Shown here: piece after piece, positions 47,727 to 58,748 of the stretch
Position numbering within the stretch: the first letter of the stretch is position 1
Layout: each line of letters opens with the position of its first letter
Assembly (NCBI GenBank): GCA_019454045.1
Contig: SKCR01036776.1
Location: 1-64,000, forward strand
Origin: Zanthoxylum bungeanum
Taxonomy: Eukaryota > Streptophyta > Magnoliopsida > Sapindales > Rutaceae
Length of the DNA: 64,000 bases
Direction of reading: 5' to 3'
Made by a program: the position numbers and the translations under genes
The notes under the pieces: generated by a model
The model's database searches: none
The model's input: only the letters and a program-made list of their open reading frames with translations
What the model was told of the DNA's origin: nothing

Positions 47727-48840
47727 CGTTGACCTCTATTTCTGATACCCGCACTATCTCATAAATAGGCTTACTCGCCGTCGTCAACACAAGTGGTCTC
47801 ATCACCAATTTCTCTGGATTCTCCCAGGTTGCGGCTAGGGTTGCCAATGCATCTGCCATCTGATTTTCTTCCCGAGGCAAGTGCTGAAATTTGCAGTTAG
47901 GGATAGCATGTGTTAGGTTTCTGAGGTGGAATAAGTACGGCTTCAACCGTTCTTCTTTTAACTCCCATTCTCCTTGCATCTGTCGGATCACCAACATTGA
48001 ATCTCCGTAAACATCCACGTTCGTAGCTCTCAAGGCTATTAATGCAGTCAAGCCGAATGCACATGCTTCATACTCAGCCATATTGAGTTACCCGAACGTC
48101 AACCTCTTGGCCATAGGCAAAGTCTCTCCCCCAGGGGTTATATACAATACCGATTCCGGCTCCTTTGCAGTTCACTGCTCCGTCAAAATACATCTTCCAT
48201 CCTTGGACTGCTATAGCTTGGATTTCTTCGTCGGGGAATTCAAACTTGTACTGATCCCCTTCAACAGGTTGTAAGGCTAGGAATTCTGCCACGGCTCGCC
48301 CTTTGATTACCTTTGAAGTGAGGTACTCGATGTCAAATTCAGTCAACAGTACTAACCATCTGCCCAGCTTTCCAACTAGTGAAGGCACCGAATGTAGATA
48401 CTTCAAAGGATTCTCTTTTGCGACCACTTGGATCTTGTAAGACTGTAAATAGTGGCGTAATTTCCTGGACAGCCATACTACTGCCAGACAAATCTTCTCC
48501 ACTTCCTGATAGCGAGCTTCGTACGGAAGCAGCTTCTTACTGAGGTAGTAGATGGCGTGCTCTACTCCTGTCTCATCGGCTTGTACCATCATCGCCCCCA
48601 GCGCTTCGGGTTCAATAGCCAAATAAAGCACCAAAGGTCTGCCCTGTTTCGGAGGTCTCAGGATAGGAGGTTTCACCAAATATTCCCTTATTCTGTCAAA
48701 TGCTTCTTGACACTGCTCATTCCACTTTACTGGCTGGTCTTTCCTCAACAGCTTGAAGATAGGCTCACACACTGACGTCAACTTTGCAATGAACCGACTG
48801 ATATACTGGATTTTCCCAAGGAATGCTCTGACTTCTTTTT
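47727..48840 (-). pseudogene. Element I RT C-terminus, RNase H and second RNase H
   Basis: Begins inside RT (SEHSLGKIQYISRFIAKL at about 48782-48835), followed by the connection and RNase H region (KLLRKDQPVKW, YYLSKKLLPYEARY). From about 48190 a second RNase H of archaeal type follows: YFDGAVN, then across a small frameshift near 48078 AEYEACAFGL, VYGDSMLVI and ENQMADALA, which give the D-E-D-D set. Tat-lineage elements are known for this extra domain. The RT palm with the catalytic Asp pair is absent, so the remaining part cannot copy RNA. The open frame at 48074-48781 is the longest in I. Confidence 0.9.
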
Positions 48841-49745
48841 TTTCTAACCCAACGGGTATCCATGATGGCTTTTAAGACACAAGGGTTAACATGATGCATG
48901 TATGCATGAGATGCATGAGATGTATGCGATGCATGGAATATATAAGTTGGCCCATTATCATTTTAAAGCATTCAATCGCACCATTGCGTGGTGCAAACTT
49001 GTCCCAGTTGAAAAGGCCTAACAGGTTTACACTTTACAATGATATGGCTAAATGACTTCAAATGATAAGAGGCCCATTCACAAAGTGGCCCACCGGCATT
49101 TTAGAAGCTTTTGGCCCACCTGTCAAAGGACACAAACTTGCCCCAGTTTAAATGGCCCAACAAGTTCACATCTTTTGACAAAAGGTCCAACTGGATCCAA
49201 ATGGCGGTGGTCCAATACACAAACATAAAGTAAAAAACTACCGGTTCTTCATGGCTAAATTCCACAAGTGGGTTCACGGGGCGCAGACAAAGGCTCTCGT
49301 TTTGACGAAGGATTACCCACAACTAGGACTCCCCACTCAAGGGTTCAAGCAACCAAGTGAGTGCACCTTTTTTATACCTTACGGTACGTGCCAACGAGTT
49401 ACGGTGTGTGACTAACTGTCGAATGGATTTCCCGTTGTAGATTCCCCAGAGGGAAGGTGGAGCGAGGCTCTCTTAAGTACCCAAGCCCCTTAGGCTCTTA
49501 TCGCTTGGTGTCAGGAATAAACAACGAGTCCTCCAAACTAGTATGTCACAACGAGCTACAAGTAATGATTTATCTAGGTGCCTTCAAAGCTTTTCCCCGA
49601 AGGGTAGTGAGTGAAGGAAGACACCCAACCATCACCTAGCTTCAACAAAGCCTTTGATTAACCCCCTCAACCCACTATAGAAATGGTCAACTAATGCACA
49701 AATTATACACATCACAAGACATGATTTCGAGGCCGATTCTCTAAA
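48841..49745 (-). other. Element I 5' leader and deletion scar
   Basis: Between the PBS and the truncated RT only 0.9 kb remains, where a full Tat element has gag, protease and most of RT. The scar is near 48835-48845, at a run of t on the plus strand. The leader has short atgcatgagatg repeats at about 48890-48935. A minus-strand open frame (49101-49322) has no recognisable similarity and is probably chance. Confidence 0.75.
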
Positions 49746-49763
49746 TCCCCAGTGGAGTCGCCA
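49746..49763 (-). other. Element I primer-binding site
   Basis: On the minus strand tggcgactccactgggga, three bases inside the 5' LTR end. This form is typical of plant Tat/Ogre elements, where an Arg tRNA is the proposed primer; I did not check it against a tRNA set. Confidence 0.82.
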
Positions 49764-49766
49764 GAC

Positions 49767-51684
49767 TGTAGACAACAGAACCTGGGCGACGCTGTTCTAG
49801 GCTCGCGGCCTAGTTGGGAAGTACAAAATAACATGGAGTCGCCACCCGGTGTGAACCGGGACAAAGATTTAAGGCCGCACTCACCCCTCGCAAGGGAAGA
49901 CCTCAAACCGTGGGTTCGGAATGGTCCCTTACTTATGTCGTTGTGATGATTAATTTGTGCACTAAAAACTAACCGCATCTATCCAATAATCATGCTCAAG
50001 GGTACTTAGATCTAACATGCTTTCATCCAAATAATTCCACGCAATGTAACACAACAAGCATATTGAACCATTAAATCAACATGTATAAATCATTACCAAA
50101 CGCATCATAAACTAAGAACATGCATAATGAACAACCTAAACATGCTTTAACAAATAAATAACAAACTAAATTAAACCATGCTTTAAATATTAAATTATAA
50201 TAATACCTAAAGACTATAACATGCTCAAATACAAGTTAGGATGAGACGAGATACGTGTATCTTAAGTGGTACGTGGCATTGTATCCCGAGTGCAGACCAT
50301 ACTACCGTCCATTCGGAATCGGCTATGGAATTTACGTCCGGGTTTCCATCTGATATACCACAAAAGGGAACACATATCCCACTCATCCAACAATCACATC
50401 ATGCTTCAAACGACTCTCATGCAATCATATATCAAAATAAATAAAACAAAGATAAAGAAGATAAGTAAAAAGGTGCCCTCAGGTCTAACCTCTTTTGCCG
50501 TCTAAGAAAGGGCGTTACACGTCCGTGGAAGGGAGATTGATCTGATGCTTTTCCAACTCGTCTACTCAACATTTTCCCTCGTTGTTTTGATGCTTGGGCT
50601 GCTGTTTTAAATCCGTTTCGCTGCTGTTTCGCTGTTCTATTTCAGGTCGCATTCAGGCGTTTAGTGGACTGTTTTGGGTGATTTTGAAGGCTTAGGGGGT
50701 GGCGTTTGTAAGGATTTTTTAAGAAACTTTATGGAGGTTTTTGGGATAGTGTTTAGGTGATTTTAGGACTGTTTTGTGGGCTAAGGACGCAACAAAAACT
50801 GACCAGAACAGAAGGTGAACTGCGGCAGTTAACAGGTGCAGTGGGGTGTTTTTCAGGGACTGTTTTTGGGCTGCGAATGGGGCTGTGTTTGGAGGGTTTT
50901 TAGTGCGACTTTAGGGCTGTGAATAAGGTTTATTTGAGGGTGTTTTAGGGCTGTGAATGGGGGCTGGAACTCGGCAATGGAGGGTTAGGTTTAGGGTTTG
51001 GGCGTGAAGGGTGTTGATGATGGAGGGAAGATGCGGCAATGGAGGCTATTGGATCTTGAAGGTGCGGCAATGGAGGCTTCAGGGGGATGCTTGGGCGTGC
51101 AATGGAGGCTTAAGAGAGTGATTTAGACGTGTGAGAGAGGTGTATGAGCTAGGTTTTGAATGGGGGGTGAAGGCCTCTTTTTATAGGCAAAGAGAGAAGA
51201 CTTTCCTAATTAGATTAGGAAGGAATCTCCTAATTGATTTCTAATAAGGAATGCATCTCCTAATTAGGATTTGGGATTGGATTTGATTTGGTAGGATTTG
51301 ATTTGATTTATTTTATTTAGGTAAGGATTTAACAAGATTTAAACATGTGATTAATGTGCATTACCTAAATAAAGGGCAATGGGCGTGAATCATGTCCAAT
51401 GGGCATAGGTTTTGTTTTGACTTGGTTTGACTTGGGTTGACTTGGGTATTTGGGCTTGGTTTGGGTTAGGTATGTGGTCTATGGGAGTTTTCGGCCTAAG
51501 GTGAGCTTAGAAACGGAGGTATAAACGCAACCGAAGCGAAAACAACGAGATTAAATCCATCAAAAATCTATTTTCCAACTTTACCCTTCCAACGTCTGTT
51601 TCCCGCGACTTTCATGACTAAAGAAGTAGTTGCCTCCATACGAGACTCATCATTGGGCTAATGTGTAAAAATACAATGCCTACA
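49767..51684 (-). repeat. Element I 5' LTR
   Basis: 1918 bp, matching 41967-43873 with scattered single-base changes and small indels. TATA-like tataaaaag on the minus strand near 51175-51186. Ends at 51684 in CTACA and is followed by the actac target duplication. Confidence 0.95.
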
Positions 51685-52812
51685 ACTACCCTGAGATAAA
51701 GATTACATATTCCTTAAGAATATTTCCTGCAGAATTGGATAGGACGGTGCTTTGCTAAAGCCAACCATGTCTTGTAATCGGTAAAAACGTAGTACTAGGT
51801 TACTACTTGTTCGGTAGTCCGATGAAAGGATTTACTCCAACATATCCAGGGATCTCATGGTTGCTTCCCGAAATTCACCGATGACTAAGACTCGCACATA
51901 ATTAATCTGGGATTAATTATAAGAGAGAAATTATCTAGGATTATTACAGAGTATTTTATCTGGGATAAAATATTATTTAAAGAGAAGAAAGATTAATTTG
52001 GAATTAATCGTAAATAATATATTCAATATATTAAACGAAATGAGATTCGACGCGGAATTAAAATTAGATTTTAATTCGGGCGAACGAGTTAATTTAGAAT
52101 TAATTCGTTAGCGAGGTGAATAGTAATTTTGCTAGGCATATTATTTAATTAATTTGATTTAATTACGTCGCAACGGAAAATTCGTTAATTCAGAATTAGC
52201 GAACCCGAGCCCGGGAGTGTTTGCGGGCCCACTCGGATTTTGAATCAAATGGGCCCACAAGTCACGTCACGCGTTACATCATTAGTCATTCTTGTGATGG
52301 AAGTCACATCAACTTTGAGTGATGTGATGCATGTCACTTTTGTGATTGATGGGAGTTGTTGAAAAGGCTTTAAATGCCTTGTACCATTTTGGAAAGTGGT
52401 AAGTTGTATTAGATTTTTGAAATCCAAGATACACAACACAACTTCATCTTCTCTCCTCTCCACCTCACGGTTTTGGAAGCCATTTTTCCTCTCCATTTTT
52501 CTTCCATTGCCGAGAGCAACAAGAAGCAAAGTGAAAGTTTGTTGCAAATTTTCGAGGTGCTAGCACACCAAAGGAGTCTTACAAAGGTGATAGGGAAACC
52601 CATTCATGAGCATGGAATCACACTTAAAGCTTGGAGCTTGAAGACAACACAAGGAGCACACAAAGGGACCTTGGCCGAAAGTTGGAGGAGGATTTTTTTT
52701 TTGTTCATCGCATCGCAAAACCGATCAAAGTGAGTATTTCCGCACTTTACTTTGTTGTATTCACACGTTTATATGCTTAATTAGATATTGGTTTGACCTA
52801 GAAAACCCAACA
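51685..52812 (+). repeat. Element E 3' LTR, right fragment
   Basis: Starts with the duplicated actac and continues E's LTR to CCCAACA at 52812. The last 600 bases are almost identical to the 5' LTR (9510-10114). The first 450 bases, in contrast, have a dense scatter of single-base deletions against the same 5' LTR. Followed by catat, the E target duplication, and the rest of A's integrase. Confidence 0.92.
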
Positions 52813-53285
52813 CATATGACGTCTGTGAATCTTGTTTATTAGGCAAAATGCCTAAAATACCTTTTAGCGGTAAAGGTGTACGTGCCACCGAACTGTTAGC
52901 CCTCGTTCATAGTGACGTATGTGGTCTAATGTCTAGCCAGGCTAGAGGCGGATATGAATACTTCGTAACCTTTACGGATGATGCATCGCGTTATGGTTAT
53001 GTGTATCTTTTGAGACACAAGTCGGAAACCTTTGAGAAATTCAAAGAGTTTCGACACGAAGTTGAAAAACAGACCGGCAAAAGTATTAAAACATTACGGT
53101 CGGACCGTGGTGGAGAATACTTGAGCAATGAGTTTCTTGATTACTTGAAAGAATATGGTATTCTTTCACAGTGGACTCCTCCCGGAACACCTCAATTAAA
53201 CGGTGTTTCCGAACGGAGAAACCGAACTTTGTTAGACATGGTAAGGTCGATGATGAGTCGCACAGAGCTATTTGGGGATATGCAT
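52813..53285 (+). pseudogene. Element A integrase core
   Basis: Continues the integrase split at 8144. It starts with the zinc-domain Cys pair (CESCLLGK) and carries the full catalytic triad: Asp in LVHSDVCGLM, Asp in TLRSDRGGEY and Glu in LNGVSERRNRT. The spacing and the TPPGTPQLNG segment are typical of copia. The frame is open from the E junction to the stop at 53286; it is lost near 53270, where bases after MSRTEL are deleted, and homology continues in another frame (WGYALNSPILILNKV). Apart from the transposon insert and this shift the domain looks well kept. Confidence 0.92.
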
Positions 53286-55369
53286 TGAACAGTCCAATAC
53301 TTATTTTGAATAAGGTTCCGTCAAAGTCTGTTCAACAGACTCCGTATGAGATATGGATAGGAAAGAAACTAGGTTTCTCATTCCTGAAGATTTAGGGTTG
53401 TTGGGCATACGTCAAACGTTTGGAAGGTACCAAACTTGAACCCAAATCGGATAAGTGTCTATTTGTAGGATATCCTAGGGAAACCAAAGGATATTACTTC
53501 TATCACCCACAAGAGAACAAAGTATTTGTTGCTCTACATGCGGTTTTCCTTGAGAAGGAATTCCTAAATGCAGTGGTAAGTGGGAGGATAGTAGAACTCG
53601 ATGAAAATCGTAGTGATACTGTTCCTGGCACAGAATCCTTAATGGAACATGAACAGTTCATCAGGGATGAGACTGTACAATAATTTTCAAATACACAAGA
53701 ACCGCGTAGGTCGGAGAGAGTTAGAAAACAACCTGAGAGGTATGGGTTTTTTATCTCACCTCATATAGATATTAATCTTATTGAGGAAGATGAACCGGCT
53801 ACGTATGAGGAAGTGATACAAGGTATCGACTCCGGTTTATGGCAAGATGCCATGAAATCCGAAATGGATTCCATGTACACCAACCAAGTTTGGACACTGG
53901 TTGATGCACCCGAATGCGTAAAGCCTATTGGTTGCAAATGGGTCTTCAAGAGGAAGACCGACATGGATGGAAACATAAAAACGTACAAAGCTAGGCTTGT
54001 AGCGAAAGGGTATCGTCAATGACATGGTGTCGATTACGATGAAACTTTTTCACCCGTTGCCATGATTAAATCCATTCGGATTGTGCTTGTTATTACTGCA
54101 TATTTCAATTACGAGATATGGCAGATGGACATCAAAACTGCTTTCCTTAACGGAAACCTTTTGGAGGATGTTTATATGCAACAGCCTGATGGTTTTGTCG
54201 TACAAAAACATGCAAACAATGTTTGCAAGTTAAATCGATCCATTTATGGATTGAAGCAAGCATCGCGTTCTTGGAACCAACGTTTTGATGAGATCATAAA
54301 ACAATATGATTTCGTTCAAAAAGAGGATGATCCTTGTGTATATAAGAAGGTTAATGGGAGTGCACTGACATTCATTGTCCTTTATGTCGATGATGTATTA
54401 CTTATTGGCAATGACATTCCCATGCTACAATTGGTGAAAGCTTGGCTTTCATTAAAATTCTCCATGAAGGATCTGAGAGAAGCAGCCTTTATTCTAGGAA
54501 TAAAGATCTACCGGGATAGATCTAGAAAGGTGATTGGGCTCTCCCAGAGCACATATATTGACAAATTGTTGAAGAGATTCAACATGGAACAGTCTAAGAG
54601 GGCATTGTTGCCAGTGTCACATGGTGTCACTCTATCTAAGGACATGTGTCCTAAAACTCAAGATGAGAAAGACAACATGAGTCGGATCCCGTTCGCCTCG
54701 GTAGTCGGATCGATCATGTATGCCATGATATGTACGCGACCTGATGTCTCGTATGCTTTGAGCATGTGTAGTCGCTATCAGGCCGATCCAGGTGATGGAC
54801 ACTAGATGGCGGTTAAGAATATCCCTAAGTATCTTAGACGAACTAAGGATGCTTTCTTAATCTATGGAGATGGAGAACTTGAGGTAACTGGGTTTACCGA
54901 TGCAAGTTTCCAAACCGATAAAGACGACTGTAAGTCGCAATCCGGGTACATATTTTGTTTGAACAACGAAGCAGTAAGCTGGAAATCTTCCAAGTAAGAG
55001 ACTGTTGCTGATTCAACAACAGAAGTGGAGTATATTGCTGCAGCTGAAGCAGCAAAAGAGGCAGCTTGGATCCGTAAATTCCTAATTGGATTAGGAGTAG
55101 TTCCGTTAGCAGCTGAACCCGTTCCATTGTATTATGACAATAACGGGGCTATAGCGCAAGCTAAGGAACCGCGGTCTCATCAACGATCCAAGCATATTCT
55201 TCGACGTTTCCATCTTATTCGTGAGATCATACATCGTGGGGATGTAAAGATCGAGAAGGTGGCATCAGATGACAACATTGCATATCCGCTGATGAAAGCT
55301 ATTCCTCAGCAAACGTTTGAGCGACATGTACATAGTTCAGGTGTTAGATGCTTGAGTGACTGGCTATAG
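53271..55369 (+). pseudogene. Element A integrase C-terminus, RT and RNase H
   Basis: One reading frame runs all the way, broken only by stops at 53393 (TAG), 53681 (TAA), 54020 (TGA), 54803 (TAG) and 54995 (TAA). Parts in order: integrase C-terminal region (PYEIWIGKKLGFSFLKI, CLFVGYPRETKGYYFY), linker PRRSERVRKQPERYGF, RT from about 53810 (LVAKGYRQ, WQMDIKTAFLNGNL, YGLKQASRSWNQRF, the catalytic YVDDVLLIGND at about 54382-54414) and RNase H (FTDASFQTD, DSTTEVEYIAAAEAA, KHI..HLIRE). It ends with DWL followed by a stop at 55367. All catalytic motifs are visible. Each stop can be explained by one C-to-T or G-to-A change. Confidence 0.93.
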
Positions 55370-55372
55370 GCC

Positions 55373-55382
55373 AAGTGGGAGA
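55373..55382 (+). other. Element A polypurine tract
   Basis: aagtgggaga immediately before the 3' LTR (one base gap). It primes plus-strand synthesis in reverse transcription. The same sequence in reverse is found at 29890 (H) and, mutated, at 24167 (G). Confidence 0.9.
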
Positions 55383-55383
55383 T

Positions 55384-57377
55384 TGTTGGACAATTATGAC
55401 CCATAACGTCACTATTTGTATAAGACATTGTGGTTTTTATACAAATTAACTATGTGACAATGGAAATTGCATTTTATCATTTTGTAATTATATTACTTAT
55501 ATATATAAATGATAAAAGTCCTTATGATTAGTTTCGGATTATAAGATATGAGACAATATCAAACCATAAAGGTTTAATCATTAAATATCCCTAGTCGTAG
55601 TATTATCGAGACTGGACATCGATAATGCAGAATAGACTAGTATTGCACTTGTGCGTGTTATGGAAGCGTAACAGCATAGTTCTCATATATTTAAGTATTG
55701 GATACTTATACAAGTGTGATAAGAGGTTGTGTTTACCGATGGTACGGAAACAGCTTCGCTCTGGATAGACCCCGCAGAATCCCATTGGTAGTATGACTAT
55801 GTGTCTATGGGAATCCGCTTCAGGGTAGGTGTATTTGGTCTTAACCTCAGACTTGCATCGCTAGTGCTTGCAACAATCAATACGCTTTGGTTTTGGTCAT
55901 CCGAGACTTTAACAGGTTCTGTGTACGCCTCTTTTGGGTTTATTGAGAATCGTAGTGTATTGGGTGTGATGTCAAGACGAAAGTATCACTTCAGTCATAT
56001 AGAGATGATGATCATGCAGGGATACAAAACCGGTTCTCTATTATATTGTAACTATCGGGATAATATGACAAGGTCATGATTATCCGATCATAGAGACTAG
56101 TTGCTTGTGATCTGATATGTGCTTCGTACAGGGCAGACACTATTCCAGCCCCAGGCCTTGCATGTGACATCAGATACTGGATCGTAATACACAAGACTAC
56201 GTATATTACGCCTATTATAGATTATATATTCCTTTAAGAATATTTCTGGAGAATTGGGTACGCACGACACTTCGCTAGAAGCCAACCATGTCTCGTAAAT
56301 CGGTGCAAATGTGGTACGAGGTACGCACGTGTTCGGATAGTCCGACGACCGGATTTACTGCCAACATATCCAGGGATCTCATGGGTCGCTTCCTGAAGAT
56401 TCACCGATGACGTATGACTCGCACATAATTAATCTAGGATTAATTATTAGAGAGAGAAAATTAATCTAGGATTAATTACGGCAAGATTTTATCTGGGATA
56501 AAATTCTATTAGAGGAGAGAGAACGATTAATTCGGAATTAATCGATTAAATAATATATTCGATATATTAAATGAAATTATATTTCATAATGGAATTAAAA
56601 TTGGATTTTAATTCGGGCGAATGAATTAATTTAGAATTAATTCGCGAGCGACTTTAATAGTAATTTTTCTAGGCATAATTATTTAATTAAATTTGATTTA
56701 ATTACGTCGCAATGGAAAATTCGTTAATTCAAAATTAAAGAACCCGATGCCAGAATGTGTTTGCGGGCCCACTCGGATTTTGAATCAAGTGGGGCCCACG
56801 TGTCACATCACATGTCACATCACTCGTCTTTCTCATCACTTTTTGGTGATGGAATTTGGTGAGTTGGTAATGATGTGTTGGTGACTTGTAACTTACACAA
56901 TTGTCAAAAGTGAATGACATATTACCAAACATTTGGTATATCATTTTTTGATTTTGGAAATCAATTAACAAGTCAACATTTCACTCTCCTCTCTTCTCTC
57001 CTCTTCACGCCACTTCATCTCTTCTCTCACCACTCACGGCAATAGTGAAAATTTTCTCTCCAAAATTTTCTTGGCTTGGCCGAATTCATTAAGAAGAAAT
57101 TGAAAGATTTGTTGCAAATTTTTCAAGAGCTAGCACTCAAAGAGATCATACAAAGGTGATAGGGAAACTCTCCCATTGAGCTTGGAATCTCAAATCACTC
57201 AAAGCTTGGAGCTCCATTTTATCAAAGAAAGCTTAGAGACTTTCAAGGAAGCAAAACTTTTTGTTCTACACACATCCTCTCTACCGATCTTCGTAAGTAT
57301 AATTCCGCTATATTTTCTTTTCGTATTCACATTATTTCATGCTTTAAATGTTCTTGGGATGATCTTAGAGACCAACA
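55384..57377 (+). repeat. Element A 3' LTR
   Basis: 1994 bp, TGTTGGACAATT to GAGACCAACA, partner of 2589-4563 and clearly closer to it than to the E or F LTRs. Followed by gaaag, the counterpart of gggag before the 5' LTR. Palindrome array at about 56425-56655. Confidence 0.95.
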
Positions 57378-58552
57378 GAAAGCACTGTAACCTTTGGGTT
57401 GTGATGTATGGGTAGGCTGATAAGACTCATGTTTCCAACTAAGATTGGGATGGTTCCGCCAACTAGGATTATAGGTATCTGAATACGGTGTATAAGGTTT
57501 CTTGTACGTCTCAAAGGTATTTCATTGTTCCTCATATGTTCCCCTCATCTCACCATATACAGGGCACTCCTGGGCTAAATGGTCAGTCTCATTACATACA
57601 AAACATAACCCTTGAGGCTCTAAGTAGGCTACGGCATGCATAGTTTTGCAATCTTCGGATATTAAGGTTCCCATCTATCTAGTTAATAGCTCAAATTGTG
57701 CCTTAAGACTATCATCTTCCCTAAAGTGGTGTATGCCTCTGTTAGAATGAGTGGGGTGTGTCTTATCAATGTTATCCATGGCATTAGGTCCAGTCCATGC
57801 GTGTGATTTCTCAACTAGGTCATTTAAGTACTATAATGCCTTATCAGTTTATTTCGGATGCACTCACCATTGTATATTATCTCAACGAATTGGCGCTCTA
57901 TAGGGGTTAGACCATCATAAAAATAGCTCATTAAGCGCCAACTCTCATTTCTGTGGTGAGGACAACTAGCTAACATCTCTTTAAACATCTCCCAAGTTTG
58001 ATAAAGTGTTTCACTGTCTTTCTGGGAGAAGTTAGAGATTTCTCTCTTCAGGGCATTAGTTTTATGGTGTGGGAAGTATTTGTTAAAGAAAGCATGTGTC
58101 ATTCCAACCCATGATCCTATTGACCGAGGTCGTAAAGAATACAACCAGCTCTTAGCTATATCCTTAAAGGAAAATGGGAAGAACTCAAGTCTAATTGTGT
58201 CTGTAGTGCCAAGCCGGTCATGGAAAGTTGCTATAACTTCTTCAAACTCTCTAATGTGCACATAAGGGTTCTCGTTCTCCAAACCGTGAAAGGTTGGGAG
58301 ATACTGTATCATTCTAGGTTTAAAGTCTATATGTGGTCTATTAGGTGGAAACATTATGCATGATGATGTAGCTGTGCGAGTGGGATGGAGGTACTCTTCA
58401 AGAGTCGTAATGGGTGGTCTCTCGTACTCACTCATGATGTGTGTGCTAGATGTAGATGGTGTGGCAAAAAGATTGTCAAACAAACTTTCTGAGTCTGAGT
58501 TTTCCTCTTCAATCCTAACAAATCTACCAAACTGATCCCTACGTCTAGGCAT
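57378..58552 (-). pseudogene. Element B: gypsy gag
   Basis: Gag of an Athila/Tat-like gypsy element. I place the start at the ATG at 58552 (MPRRRDQFGRFVRIEEE); an upstream in-frame extension to 58684 is very hydrophobic and AT-rich and is probably leader. The capsid-type retrotransposon gag domain follows (HIREFEEVIATFHD, LKDIAKSWLYSLRP-like FKDIAKSWLYSLRP, FNKYFPHHKT, ETLYQTWEMFKEMLASCPHH, FYDGL). The frame shifts near 57830, and a stop lies near 57680. A zinc knuckle CFVCNETDHLAQEC is at 57563-57604 with perfect C-x2-C-x4-H-x4-C spacing. The coding sequence then meets element A; it resumes at 2588. Confidence 0.88.
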
Positions 58553-58731
58553 GCAATTCAAACACAAATAAATATGGGAAACAAAAAAAAAGATTAAACT
58601 AAAAATCAAAACTAAACTAAAACTAAAATTGAAATAGAATAAGTGAATAAAAACAAAAAAGTAAAGAAGAAACGAAGTTACCATTTTGTTTTACACCAAG
58701 CAAACCTGCTCATTTAGATTGTAAATCGTCT
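58553..58731 (-). other. Element B leader
   Basis: Short AT-rich leader between the PBS and the proposed gag ATG. The A-rich run at about 58565-58660 on the plus strand reads as a hydrophobic peptide on the minus strand, which I regard as untranslated. Nothing else seen. Confidence 0.7.
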
Positions 58732-58748
58732 CCCCGGCAATGGCGCCA
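58732..58748 (-). other. Element B primer-binding site
   Basis: On the minus strand tggcgccattgccgggg, one change from the tggcgccgttgccgggg form common in plant Athila/Tat elements. It marks the boundary between LTR (right) and body (left). Confidence 0.88.

Larger units (their letters stand above)
41967..51684 (-). mobile_element. Element I: Tat-lineage Ty3/gypsy inside E 3' LTR
   Basis: 9718 bp, LTRs at 41967-43873 and 49767-51684, perfect duplication actac (41962-41966 and 51685-51689). The PBS (49746-49763) and PPT (43874-43887) give the minus orientation. Coding remnants, right to left: RT thumb/connection with RNase H, a second archaeal-type RNase H, integrase with HHCC, DDE and a GPY module; then a 2.6-kb 3' untranslated region with two tandem arrays. 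The second RNase H, the PBS and the tandem-repeat 3' region are hallmarks of the plant Tat/Ogre branch. gag, protease and the RT catalytic core are missing. The LTRs are very alike (mostly single-base differences), making I one of the most recent insertions here. Confidence 0.93.
8145..52812 (+). mobile_element. Element E: Ty1/copia inside A, itself host to F, G, H, I
   Basis: A copia element on the plus strand with its 5' LTR at 8145-10114 and its 3' LTR broken into 41282-41966 and 51685-52812. The target duplication is tatat (8140-8144) against catat (52813-52817), one transition apart; joining the two sides restores the integrase frame of A. E's gag is interrupted by F (duplication atagt), its 3' LTR by G and I (duplication actac). 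Between 22763 and 41282 its integrase C-terminus, RT, RNase H and the first ~140 bases of its 3' LTR are missing, lost with part of G's LTR. E's own protease motif is damaged, so it was probably not autonomous. Confidence 0.92.
2589..57377 (+). mobile_element. Element A: Ty1/copia retrotransposon split by element E
   Basis: A copia element with both LTRs (2589-4563 and 55384-57377), PBS, leader, gag, protease, integrase, RT-RNase H and PPT. Without the insert it would be about 10.1 kb. It entered gypsy element B between gag and protease: the flanks are gggag (2584-2588) and gaaag (57378-57382), a five-base target duplication with two transitions, and B's reading frame resumes across the gap. 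Its pol is interrupted at 8144 in the integrase zinc-binding region by element E and resumes at 52813. The domain order protease-integrase-RT-RNase H defines Ty1/copia. I would tentatively place it near the Tork/Angela side of copia by its integrase and RT motifs, but this was not tested. Three frameshifts and eight premature stops make it non-autonomous. Confidence 0.93.

Noticed and set aside
49101..49322. 73-codon minus-strand frame in the element I leader as a possible extra gene.
   Set aside because: No recognisable motif, no good start context and it lies in the deleted leader; probably chance.
58553..58684. Hydrophobic N-terminal extension of B gag, at first sight a signal or membrane segment.
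   Set aside because: It is an AT-rich leader translated in frame; the conserved gag start (MPRRRDQFGRF) is downstream and the PBS is only about 180 bases upstream of that ATG.
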